From NCBI GenBank assembly GCA_019155185.1, contig CM032811.1, positions 9,258,075-9,322,074 on the forward strand: a stretch of 64,000 bases of DNA, given 5' to 3'. This document shows positions 13,722 to 26,700 of this stretch, piece by piece (within the stretch, counting starts at the first letter, position 1; the number at the start of each line of letters is the position of its first letter). The notes under the pieces were generated by a model, which was given only the letters and a program-made list of their open reading frames with translations, had not been told where the DNA came from and did no database searches. Both the position numbers and the translations under genes were made by a program. The DNA is from Beaufortia kweichowensis (Eukaryota > Chordata > Actinopteri > Cypriniformes > Gastromyzontidae).

Positions 13722-16536
13722 GATTCGTTTCCCAGAAGACTGACTCGGTTTCAAAGATAGCAACAGATTACCGTTGCTGAGAGGTTTGCTGTAAGTCTGT
13801 TATATGGCCTTCTCCGTTAGACGGAATGGCTGGCTGGTTACATGCAAAGATATTACAAAAACAACTTCACTTCCGAAGGACAGCACTCAGCCTAGCTGTC
13901 ACACGTGGTTTCTCCTCCTCTTGACCTGTTTGCCTTTGTATTTGTCCCGCCTACCAAACACACGGCTACGGCAAGTCTATGGCATGTTTAGAGATGCGCG
14001 TTTACTGAAACGCTTTAAAAGCAAGTTTTCCTTATTTAACCTAGTTAATTAATTGATTTTATGTAAACCGGGTTTGTGACTGTACAGAATGGAATGCAAA
14101 AATCTGAATAATAAATGTTGCATTTTGTTCTGCTGCATTGGCCTACAGAACAACTGGAGTGTGACTCAATACTTTATGGTTATTTAGCACCATTTGTAGT
14201 ACGCTACAAAAAAATGAAATTCAGGAAAACATCTAGTTAGCAAGTATATTTTCCTGATGAGGAAGACTTATACTCAACCTTTGATCTGAATTACTATAAA
14301 TTGTGCTTCATAGAAAAAGGTATTGCTATTAAACTACCAGGTATAAACTAAAATTATTAGGGAAAGGTATTGTGTTGGTACAGGAAAAAAATAATAATAA
14401 AGATTTGGAAACATTTGTAAAGTTAAAGACTCAAACATTTGCAACATGCTTAAGGATTGAAAATAAGACACAGCCAATAAAGATCATGACCTTTTTAATC
14501 AAATATTATAGAGTAAACAGTGGATTATTTATTGCAACATTATTCTTGCACAATCTTAGTATTGGCCAAACATGAAAATACAATGTTAGCCATATTTCAG
14601 TTTCTCATGAAATTTGGTTCAAATCACATATACTTGTCATATCCCTGTGTCAACATGCCCTGAAAAACACTTTTAAACTCCCTTTGATACAATATAACAG
14701 TCAAATAGTTTTACCACATGGTAAAAGGAAGACGGGATGATCCACCTTAAAGGAAAAACAACACACAAACCTTTGGGAAGCACACTGTTCACATGAAAAA
14801 CAATAAAACTTAAATATTGCATGTATCTAATAATTTTTGTTACCAATTCAACACATTTTGTTGCAAAGTCTGTTTTATATATGCTTATGTATGATTACGT
14901 AGAAGTCATCATGTTATAAAGTATTGCTTATCTCTTTTTAACAAACATGTTAGGATGATCACAATGGCATTATTAATAACCTAACAATTAGACAATTTAA
15001 TCATAAATGGACAACATTTCATAAGTATGAAAATTAAAATGAAAAGTTTTATTAATTAACTAGATTTGACTATAAGCAATGTCATGTCTCACACAGTCTA
15101 GCTCACTTTTCTATGTCCTAATGTCTCTTTATCTCTGCACTGATATAATAAAAAGTGGTTATAGGCCTTTTAAATGTCAGGCATAAGTGTACATTTACAA
15201 AATTATGTTTTTCGCACCCTGAGTGAAGCAGACATCACTTTGTTAGGGTTCCAAATCAGACACAGTTTTAAGCTGAATAGAAAAATGCATTCAAATACAA
15301 GCTTTGTGATATCAAGGGGTTAGATTTGTTAACCATTTGTTAACCATATTGTCAATATTCAAAGCAAATTTATCTAAGGCAGCAAAGAGAAATAAAACAT
15401 ATGTTTTTGCTTAACAATGTCATCATACATCACAGTCAGACAGCATGAAATACAGTAACACTGTTTCTGTGAGTGTATTTACAAATCGCATAACCTGAGA
15501 AATGTATACTTTAATTTTGGTGTGTGTGAGTGAAGGATAATGTTAAAAGGTAATGTTGCTATCCTTTAATGACAGTGCATCCAAACTATTACCATGTACT
15601 GGCCATTATAATACAGAGCTTGTACTTTTACATCAATAGTTTAGTCTCAATTTGTACCTCACCATTTATAGATCTGATGACCAATGTACAAGTTTTTGTG
15701 TGATACAAACTATAAATAGATTTGCAATGTGTATTACATTTCAGTTAATCGTCAAAAAGCTTTACTCGAGCGCTTGGCTACACAGTCAGGATTCTGAATC
15801 AAGTGTTTATTTGCAATCATGTTATCTGCAACACCAGACTAAAACATGTGAGTAGGAGACTGTGTGCTAAGCAGCATAAAATGAGTCAGTCCTTTGGGCA
15901 TCGCTAGCTCATTTGATGGCAGAACAATGGTGCATTGACCCTTGAGCCCACTCTCTTCTAATCAACAAGCTTACATATAAACACACTCTGTGTACATACG
16001 CTACACCAGATAAAGCACTTAAGCAAATTATTCAGGCTGCATGTCCTACAGATCCCCAGTAGCGTTCAGCATTCATACATTTACAGGAAAAAATCCCTAC
16101 TACATCTGGAGGGCTGAAAGAGTGCACTTGTGGTGACACCAGACAGACAACAGATCATTCAGCAAACCTGGCAAATAGCTGAGATGAGCAATCCAAAGCA
16201 AGGGCACGGATTAAAAAAAACCCAGTCAAACAAAGATTCAGCAGTGCTGAGCTAACAAGGACAGTGTCTCATGGAGGGCTTTATGTTTATGTGTGAAGCC
16301 CAAAAATGCTTCACAGCAACATAAACATGTCAATGTTCATTCGAGTGAAGGTAAATTGAACTTTCTAACTCTCTTTGTCTATTTCAACTGCAGTATGTGC
16401 AAACTGTAAAAAACAAAACCGTGTTGCAAATATAAACATTTGTCATAAATTAAGCAAGGCTGTCATAAATTAAGGTGCAATTCAGGGGTAAATATAAAAA
16501 CAAGCAGGTAGTTGAGATGAACCGTACAGGAAACAC
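13722..16536. other. cluh 5' region and ccdc92b 3' UTR
   Basis: The right part lies directly downstream of the ccdc92b stop codon and is probably its long 3' UTR. A minus-strand AATAAA at about 14529-14534 is a candidate poly(A) signal. The left part (about 13722-14050) is the presumed cluh promoter, with several CpG dinucleotides. No coding exon was recognised, and the ORFs here have no recognisable similarity. Confidence 0.5.
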
Positions 16537-19500
16537 TTATTCAGCATTGCTCTCTGTAGTAGATGCCGTAGTCGCGGTGGCTTTGGCAACTGTCGTACCC
16601 AGTCTGCATACCGAAGCCCCCTGATCAAGTTCCTCTGACTCCTCCCCTCCATCCACCTCTTGCAGGGTGTGTCTGTGCGGTGGGCGGGGCCGCATTCTGT
16701 GTCTGTATGGGTAGAGGAAGAGGGCGGGGTCGGGCATGGCCATTGGCTCCTCCGGGCCCGTAATCCTCTCGCGCGGCACGCACTCCCTGGCACGCTCGGT
16801 GCGGAGGTGTGAGGAAGGCCGGCTCGAGCTCCGTCGTTTGGGTTTGACCACAGTCGGGCTGCTGGCGTTGGCCTGGGGTGAAGGGTGGAGAGGGGGCTTG
16901 TCATCAGTGGGCGGGGCCTGCTTCCTGCGCTGCTGCAGCTTTTGCTGCTGGAGTTTTTGCTTTGAGGAATGTAGCTGGAAGGAAAGATACGCAGCCGTCT
17001 CCGTCTGCTTCTGCAGCTCGGTGTTGAGCGCAGTGGTCCTGTGACTGCGATTTTTCAGCTCCTCCAGGAAACGACGCTCCTTGTCTTTCAGGCTGGCACG
17101 TAACGCGCCCACCAGCACCGTCTTCTGGCTCAGCTCCCATCGCAACTCACTCTGCACTTCCTGCTGCTCCTGCAGATGTTCTTCAACTTGCAAACAACGT
17201 GCTTTTAGCTGCTCCTCTTCCTCCTGCACATCTGATAAACACACATACAAAGAGCAGAAATAGGCATTGTAACAAAACACTTTATGACTTAATCATTAAT
17301 AGCTACATATGGCACATCCAGAGTCCCTTAAACTGCAGAGTATATAATCATATATGATCCATGTTGCCATAGGCCTATAAAACATGCATGTTTATTGCAA
17401 ACAATCCCCTTCAATGAACTTTAGACATAAAAGCAAATTTGTATCTAAATCCTAAATCTGAAAGGTGAGCGAGAAAAGTAGACAAAAGCCTGTTTTGTGC
17501 CAATGGATTACAGATTCATTGAGTAAATCCAAAGCAACTAATCTCAACTCTGGTCTGCTACTGGCGGGGTGTGCCATCTGTTCAGGGTTATCAGACACCA
17601 TGAAATGTCAAGGACACAACCTCCTTGGGTCTTCTTATTACTGTGCCCGCAAAGAACAGAAAACAATGCAGATAAAACACATAAACATTTCCACAAAATT
17701 ATAATTAGAATATTATATTGCAGTTTTGGAAGATCATATGGGTAAGTAAAGTTTTTTATTAATTGATATTCAAAACCAGTGGTGTTTAATCCTGCTTTTG
17801 GAGAGATACAAGATGAGCACTCCGTTCCTTTTCAATTCTATACTATTGTGATGGGTAGATTAATGCTGTGCTATATAGGATTAGAAGGAAGCAGGGGAAG
17901 AACAGCTGGCAAATGACATGCTATTTAATTACAATTAAACAAATGAGGGATTTAATGTGTATTTTTTCCAGTCCATGGCGTTCTTCATGTGTCATTACCC
18001 TTATGCTGGTGTAACGTATCTCAGACAAAAGACAGGCTAAGTAGACTAAAAATGAGTTATAGGAGCAGAGTCAGACACTCTACACCTGTGCCATGAACTT
18101 CATGACCTCATGCCGTGATTTCAGCCATTTCCAGAATTTTTCCTTTTATTGTCCTCCTTCCCCCACACATAGTCGTCTTTGTTTTTTGTGCAGGTAGTAA
18201 ATGTTCAACATATATATAATGAGTATAACAAATTTGATATACAGATTTACAGATGTTTTCTCTCATTCTAAATTCTCTCAGATTATGTTACACATGTAAA
18301 AAAAACCCTCTTAATTTATCTTCTATTCTCTGCTTTCTTCAGCTGCTTCTCTCTTTCTCCTTGCTCAACTTTGTCTCAGCAAAAAAACAAGCAGTAATTG
18401 GACACCCCCACCGGGACTACGCAGCAAGAGCAGAGAAAAAACAGGGTCGATCAATCTGTGGGAGGATGATGCTGTGCTGAAGTGGATAGAGGAATGACCT
18501 GCAGAAAAGTCTTCTGCTTAACAATGAGTGGCCTCTTAATGTGATTCCGGCTTGGGTCTTATAATAGTTCAATAATAGTCACAATCATAAGATGCAATCT
18601 TTAACCAACACTACATGAGCCTTGTTCAATCTAATCACATGAAGTTTGCCAATAACATGGAAAATAAAGAAAACAAATGCTGAGCATATCATTTTAACTG
18701 CAGTCAGCCGCATGTTTCAGAGTCAAAACCCAATATCGTAGGTATCAACATAAACAATAATATATACTCTAGATGCGATTGTATTATACACATATACTGT
18801 AAAAAGTAATAACAGAAAGACGATATTGTGAAGAGTTCAAATAAACAACATTGGCCCCCATTGATTTTCAATGTATTGACACAAAAACACTGAAACGTTT
18901 TTCAAAGACGTTAAGTTCTACTTGACTAAACATGTCAAATCTTTTTTTTTGTAACTTAATGTAGTGAGGTTGAATAAGTCAATTATTACTCAATATTTTT
19001 GATTTGAACAAAACTAGTTAATTTAGATTTTACCACATGAAGGACACTTTCATGTAGCTGACACAACCTTTTTTACAGCACAGGTCTATGTATTTTGTTG
19101 CTATGTACAAATGAACACCTGGGATGAGATATTTAAAAGAAATGCCAAAGCAAGCACATGAACAATTCTTTAAAGGCAAAATTACTGTAACTGTAAATGT
19201 TTAAGAGTGCTCACCTGCTTCACTTCTGCCTGGAGGCTTTATATTCAGTTCTTGTGTAAGTTCTGTAACAACAGTGAAAACAGAAATACAGACTGTTAAT
19301 TTTCACATTTATATTTTGTCACAAATTAATTAGAGTAAATAAAATTAAGTGGCAGCTACAATCTTATTGAACCTTGTCCATGGGTTAACATTTTGAACCA
19401 AAGACACAGTGAAATGGCTTTCTTTATCAGGTGAGGTCACAAATATCTCTTACGCTTATACTTAAAGGGTTGCAAAAGAAAGTCCCTTTGTGCAGTGGAC

Positions 19501-20978
19501 TTTTGAAAGTTGGATGTGCTAAAGGGCAGGGAAGAAAAAAATATGTAGTGTGCTACCTTTTGTGCCCTAGCTGGTTCAGCACATCCACTGGAAAATTCTG
19601 GTATAAAGACAATGTATAATACTCAGAAAGTGAACACAACTCCTGCACTGGCAGGAAGCTATTGACCTGTGGTTCTCTCTGCAGAGCCAGTGCCATCAAA
19701 AAGAGCAACACAACCCTCTTTTATTCTGCACAGGAACTAAAAGATGGAATTACAGTATATTCAAAATGTATGCCAACGTTGATATTGAGACCTCTTGGGT
19801 GTGGTTATGATGATTTAAATTTTGCTCAATTAGATCATGCTGATGCTGCATATCTGTACCAGATACAGAAACACTGATTGTAAAACTGATCGTGAAACAA
19901 TCACATTCTGTACATGCACACTCATGTCTTTACTTAAATTCTTTGAAATGTCAGTAATACAGGAGCAGGGGGAACAAAGATGGACACGGTAAAATAGCAC
20001 AAAAGGTGACGGTTCTCTCCCGCTTTGTTTTATTATTGCGTCAGCAGGTCTAAAAATTATTTTATAAAGTCAAGCGAACATTATTATCCAAGCATGTGCC
20101 TCAGCATTTCATGTTGTAGATATGACACTTTAATGTAATCCATTACTTGTGTTTGCTTTTGAATGTAAAGTAAAAGTCTGTATATGTGTGTGAGTGGTCA
20201 TGACACCTGTACAGCGTTTCTGGAGTGACAAAATCTCCAAATGTAGGCCATGAAGGAGGGTAAGCTGCTCCTGTCTCAGGAAAACAATGCTCCTTTCCAC
20301 AGTCTCCACCTGCTGCTTCAGCGACACCATCCCTGACCCCTTTAACAAAACACATATACATACACATTTATACATGTATATATAGATTGGAAAATAAAAA
20401 CTAAAAATAAAACTAAAAACTTGAACTGTGATCTTAGGACAAGGCAATTTTTATTAATAAATGGATTACAATTTGTAACCAAAACAATGATTGTTTTTTA
20501 AATATATTTATTTATATTTTTTAATGATTTCATTCATAATTTTACAAACTCAACGTTTTTTCCTAGGACTTTTCACGTATGCAGAATATATAAAATTTAC
20601 AAATTAAAAGTGTGACAACTAGCCCCGTTTAAAGTATTTTTATTAATAAAATTAAGTAAATTAATATTGGGGCTATTATTATCATCATAATAATATAATT
20701 ATCATTAATTTTATAATATTTATTATTATATATAAACATTTTTGCGTTTAAATCGAGCAACTAAAGATTCAGATGATCTTGAATGTATTAAACACAACGA
20801 CCCCATTACCCACAACCTCCTGCAAGCTTAATAGAAATGTAATTTCGACTGCTTACAAATGCATTAATGTACAACTACCTAGTCACACTTTCTCATATAA
20901 AGCCGATTACAATGCAAGCATCAGACAAACGCATCATCAGTTTATAATAATATATGCAGTACTCACCGTGTTTTCCAT
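16537..20978 (-). CDS. ccdc92b: Coiled-coil domain-containing protein 92B (CCDC92 family), 295 aa
   Basis: Four exons join in frame: 20967-20978, 20207-20339, 19215-19262 and 16537-17231. The N-terminal CCDC92 domain reads SIVFLRQEQLTLLHGLHLEI, the same pattern as human CCDC92 (LFLQREHASTLKGLHSEI). The last exon carries a long coiled coil (QEEEEQLKARCLQVEEHLQE to LEELKNRSHRTTALNTELQ, then AAYLSFQLHSSKQKL), followed by a basic, proline- and serine-rich tail. The AMPDPALFLYPYR segment matches the family's AMPDPTPFL motif. CCDC92 proteins are poorly characterised; human CCDC92 is reported at centrioles and cilia. The choice of CCDC92B over CCDC92 rests on recalled synteny, since human CCDC92B lies near CLUH on 17p13.3. 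The first coding exon has only 12 coding bases (MENT) before its donor. Confidence 0.88.
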
Positions 20979-23754
20979 TAGCGCAGCTTATATTAGGATC
21001 TAGTCGAATAAACGTCAGTCTTTACCATGAAAATTCATGTTCTCATCTCTGCCCTTTAACGATCGGACCCCGGCTGAACATATAGGATGACGACATCTTT
21101 TAAGAAGATCGATACATCTCTCAATGGAAGAACCGAGGAGGGGTCTATCCCAAAACAACGGCAAAGGTTTCGTTAAATGTCACCGGTCCTTATCTTTGCA
21201 GCATCCACTAGCACAGCATGTTGTTTTATCCAACAATGTCACAACCGATTAAAGCGAGTATTTCGCCGTTGTGCTGGCAGCAGCTTCATCCTCGTGTGTT
21301 CTGCGTCTTCTGAAGATACAGAAGAGCATCATCAGCATCATCATCATCGTGACCGGAACACGCGTGATGACAGCAGCACATGCGCGACGTGCGAGGAAAC
21401 AGAGATGCTGCGAGGATTATGAGGATCATTTTTGCGCATTATTAGACTAATGAGCAATATCGCATTATTAACTGCAAATATATTTGTAAATTGAAGTAAA
21501 TTCAGCAAAATTTATTAATTTAAAAAATGTTGAGGTTTTTATAGTCTAAAACCCTTTTCCATTACGAAGAACCTTCAGTGGGAAACAATGATATTAAAGA
21601 GTTTTTTATGTAACCTTTAGAAGAACCTTTAAGGAACCTTATTTTTAAAAGTGTGTTTGAAATATGCCTTATAGAAATTAACATTTTTGACATCTAAATA
21701 AAGCCATTCAATGGTACCAAAAAATGTCCAAAAATACATTAGTTTGTAGTTTGACAGCTAGTTTTCAGTATTAAAACGTAAAACAAACTAATCATAATGG
21801 ATATGAAATACTGTTTTAAAGTAGCCCATGTCACCAAAAGGAAAACCTCAAATTTAAAGTGTTAACAGTACTTTATTTCACAATTAACAATATAAAAGTC
21901 ATATACAGATTGTGTATATTAATTACAAAACAACAATTCATCCAAACAAAAATAAAATTATTGTATTATTTACATTTTAGACACGATTAAACCCACACGT
22001 TTCCTTTCTTTTTGCTCTTTTTGACTGTCACACATGATCATTGGAATGTTTCAAATTTTTCTGCTTTTATTCATAACAATAACCAATGTTTGAATGTTCA
22101 CTTGGGGCTTTTGATACTGCAACACTGTCACAAAATCTTGTCCACAACATCATTCACCAAACACATAAAGTGAAGGAAAACACATTACTGAAATGTTCTT
22201 TCAAATCACCAATAATGTCTTAAATACACAAATTTCCTGTTATGTAATTAAACACAGCATCTCAATATGAAGCTGCCAACAGTTAATTAACTTTAATGCA
22301 AACCTTTAGCACTCCAATTTTACATGCTTTGATTGTTCAATAATAATTTACAATAATTGATTTTTTAAACCTTGTTGGGTTATTAAGCCTTCAATCTGTA
22401 ATAACAATAATACGCGCTATGGTAAATCTGAATGAAACATTACAAATAAACTTTGATGCTATAGGAGAAATAGCTGTGTGGCACAAGTTGGTAATGCTAC
22501 TTGTGGTACAGAAAGTACCCAATTAAATAATGATCAGACTTCAATCTACAACGTTTAGACAACCTTTAGTCATAACCTTCGTTTACAACCTACAAAATTA
22601 CAACATCCTTTAACACAACACAGTGTTTTGCCATTTCTATTTGTGTTTTTTAAAGGATTTTTTTTCCAATATTGGCTAAACCACAACCGATCAATGACAA
22701 TAAGTGCAAATACATTACAAAACAAGAAACAAAACAAATTACAAAGCTTTATTAAAACCTGCACATTTCAAATGATATAGTTTGCTCTAGCTGTTGCCTT
22801 TCTGTTGATTAATCTCTTAATATTAAGCATAGGCTAACGCATAGGCTAACATGAGGTCACTGTTGTGTGTGTAGTGCCACCTACAGGCAATGACAGTCCT
22901 TTGCATCTCAAATTGGGCTGAAGCTTTCACATCCCAAGTTTCATTACCACACAAACGAGCAGGAGTGTTAATCTTGATAACTATGGTGTTGGCTCCAGCA
23001 TTGAGAGTTAGATCTTTAATTTAAAGAGGAGCATGACAACCGAATGAAAGTGGTATTTATGCACATGGCTCATGGTACATTTTGTCATACAGTACTACAT
23101 TTGTACTTCTTGTTCATGATTACTGCATTTAACTGTATTATTTCCTATTCAATAATGACAAATTGCATCAAAAACCAGCTCTGTATCATAATTCTGTATA
23201 CAGAATGACAAACTTCAAGCCCATGAGGTAGCAGATGTAGGTCTAATGAGGCCAGGCAACACATCTTCAGTGCTAGTTTATATAAATACACCATTTTATG
23301 GTCTTTCGCAAAATAAATATGTCATATATATATATTTTGTTTGTTTTATAATCCCATGTAATCAGTTCGTATTCCATCTTATTTTTTGCTTATATTTAGT
23401 AGATCAGCATTAGCATGTACTTGGATATCAATAAAAGGAATAAATCCATTTCCTTCAAACTAATAAACATAATATGCTTAAGAGCTGCAGACTATACCGT
23501 CTACTGAGTCACTATATAAATCATGCAGGAGTGTTTGAAAATTTGTAAATATTTGCTATCTGTCTCAGACATCTGTAAACCTGTGACAACAGCCACCATA
23601 AAAATGTATTACCACAGCTTGAGGTCTACATGGAGATGGATAAAGACTAGTCTGTATATTAAGAATAAAGTCAGCAGGCTGATATCAATATAAATAAAGT
23701 TTGAATTTGGTTTGAGCTGAAGTGGGAGTAGATGTGAAGACAAGACAACTCTGT
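20979..23754. other. ccdc92b promoter and tlcd2 3' UTR
   Basis: The left part (about 20979-21420) is upstream of the ccdc92b ATG and includes a CpG-richer block near 21250-21410, a likely promoter. The right part is downstream of the tlcd2 stop. A minus-strand AATAAA at 21872-21877 is a plausible tlcd2 poly(A) signal, giving a 3' UTR of about 1.9 kb. A small 12-bp tandem duplication (CATAGGCTAACG) lies near 22830-22853. No coding exon is recognised. Confidence 0.5.
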
Positions 23755-26700
23755 CTACATCTCTTTCTCCTTCTTTACTTCCTTCTCACGGCTAGACTTC
23801 ATGAAGTCGCTTCTCATCAGCCGGCAAAACAGCACAATATTCATGACGGTCATGATGGCCAAACCCACACTGCCGATGGTGTAGCTGACCAGGGGGACGT
23901 GTTCACGGTTTAACACCAGCCAGCGGGTCATCCAGGCCAAAGTGTTGATGCGGAACACCACGTATGTGCCCAGGTTTATCATGCTGTTGACGCGGTAGAA
24001 TGTACTTTTGGCCAGGTTGGCCATGCGAAGGACTTGCCTGAGGTGTAGAAAGATGGAATTGATCTCCACCAGCAGCGCCACGACTGAAAAGCCCACATAC
24101 CTACAGCTCAGCACTGAGATCCCAAAACAGGTGATCACCTGCAAAGAAAAGAGATGTCTCTCATTAAAAGGCCCTTTATACTTTATCTTTTTATGTGCAT
24201 TTTTAGACTCTTTGTTAGTGTAGGGTTCAGATGTGCTTATATTAGCCAAAAGAATTTTATTTTTTAGATTTATGTCAGCATTTTGTCTGCTCCACATCAC
24301 AGCATTTAAAAAAAGCAATATCTCAGTAGGTGTAGAACTCTAAAGTTATTTTAAGATATTAGGCTTGAACAATTTACAATCGCAATATGCATATTGCAAT
24401 GATTTGCAACAACACAGTCAGATTTGCTTTTATGTATTACAACAATAAAGCAAACAGTAAAAGCTTTTTTTTGTTGCAATAAAAGTAAAAGTTGTAATGA
24501 TGCTTTTTCCAAGAAATAATATGAAACATGTATGTTGATTATATAATTTAATTTTTTTAAAAGCACATTTTAATACACTAAATAATTTTGCTTAGTTAGA
24601 GCAGTACTATATCACATATCTTATATCATTTACATTACATTTACATTTACATTTAGGCATTTAGCTGACACTTTTATCCAAAATTGTTAAAAAATATTAG
24701 GAACAATGAAGCATACACATCAAAATTTGCAGCAATTCACAAAGAAAATATTCCTAAGTTTACAATGTTATGCAGTTTGCTAGATAAATACCTGTAGAAC
24801 ATGTCAAACTAGTAGTTGTTTTTTTGATCCACATTTACCAACTTATCATATATTGCATTATTCCTCAGTATCATGCGGTCATAAAAGACTTTTAGACTGA
24901 CAGTCCCTTATTCCCAAAGCTAATGTGCTAAGAGACAACAAAAATGCAGATCTATGCATCTTCTGTAGTGTTTAATAACAGCAGAAGAGAATGAGGATTG
25001 AAACACAAAGACTGTTTATTCATCCTAATCCCAGCATGACCATGACTTTAATCCTGCTTAAGATAAACAGTTTTAACAAATCGTAGTACCAACTTTAGTT
25101 AAGACTAATACCAATATTTAACCGTTTGATTATCTTTAAAATTTAAACCTCAAAAATTAGTTCTATTTTAAGATCTTCCACTAGGTGGCAGTCTGTGTCT
25201 ATCATATGAACAAATTAGTCTGAACTTGCAATCAAAAATGTATATTTCATTTATTTTTGTAAACATTCAGTTCCTAATATCTAGTTTCATTGGTTTTATT
25301 AATCATGAATTTTAACAAGAGGTCCTTTAAAACGGCACATTATAGCATACTTTTATTAACAAATGCCAAATATTAAAACAAGTATCTTATCTATAAAATA
25401 TTTTACAGTTTATGAAATGTTTTATGCAAGTGTCACATATGATAAGTAAAGGGCAAAGGTGCAGGTACAATGAGCCAGTATTGTTTTTTTGTATAATGAG
25501 ATGTAGATGTAGAGATGTTTTATGATTCATTAATAAAACGTTAACTGGAACTTTGGTGGATAATAATTTAATGCTGTCTGTCAATTTGATAGGAAATATA
25601 CACCCAGCAGATCAAGTATTGTTTTAATCCTTACATACTATGTACTGTAGGCCTCTCATAACACATGCACCACATCATTTGCATCTGTTATCAATGTCCA
25701 TAAATGTGGATACAGCAGCGTTAGAAGGCGACAGCTTAGTCAAGTGACGATGAGAAAACATCACTTTTTCAGACATTAACATGCTACAAATAATAGGTAA
25801 ATTAAATTAAATGGACAAAAATAGACCATGGCTGAAATTTTCCAACTCAGTCTATCCGATAATGATTATCTGAATATCATAGAACTAGAAGTAGTTTACA
25901 TTATGTTCACATTAACATCCTCTGATTACAGTCTGTGTTATTCCTCAGTCACACACCTCCCATGAGCAAGAGGTGTGTGTTTAAAGCTGGCATATAATAT
26001 ATGTGGGTGTAATTGTCTCAAGTCTAAACATATTTCTTGTTATATAAATGCACCATTCTGCATGCTTGAGGACTTTGCAAATACAGCGTGACAAAACCAT
26101 CCAGCCATGTGTATCGTAAACAATCCGAGTTTGCTTTACAACAGCTTAGAAAAGCGGTGACATTCTGTTCCCTGACCACAGACTATAGTAAACAAGGGTG
26201 GGTAGATGAAACTGGTAACTTTATGATTAACTGCTAGCTATGAGTCCAATGCACAACCTTCACAGATCCTCATCAAATTTATTGAAAAGGCAGTTTATTG
26301 TAGTCCTTGAAATAAAATGGATGATTATTAAATAAGGTCTGTGTCAACTTGGCGTTATGAAAGTGAGGATGTTGATCTCTTGTTGAGGTCAACAGAGCTC
26401 CTTACACAAGCTTGGATTAACATCAACCTGTTATCTTCCTAAAGCTCTGTTTCACCTCTAAACTACCACAAGGAACATAATAAAAGCCTGATAAGGCTGT
26501 GTGACTCTCTTCCTACATATAAAATGTAGACTTTGTATGCATTTCACTTTTAAAAGTTACAAAACAAGCATATATACATATCTGTGCTATCTTCCAGTGA
26601 AACAAAATGAGGTTAACTAGGTGTGTCAATGACATCAAATACAAACACTCACTGTTTGTACAGTTTGTAATATTTGAATGGCAATGATAATAAAGAGAAA

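Noticed and set aside
16736..17044. 102-aa plus-strand open frame
   Set aside because: It is the antisense shadow of the GC-rich last exon of ccdc92b.
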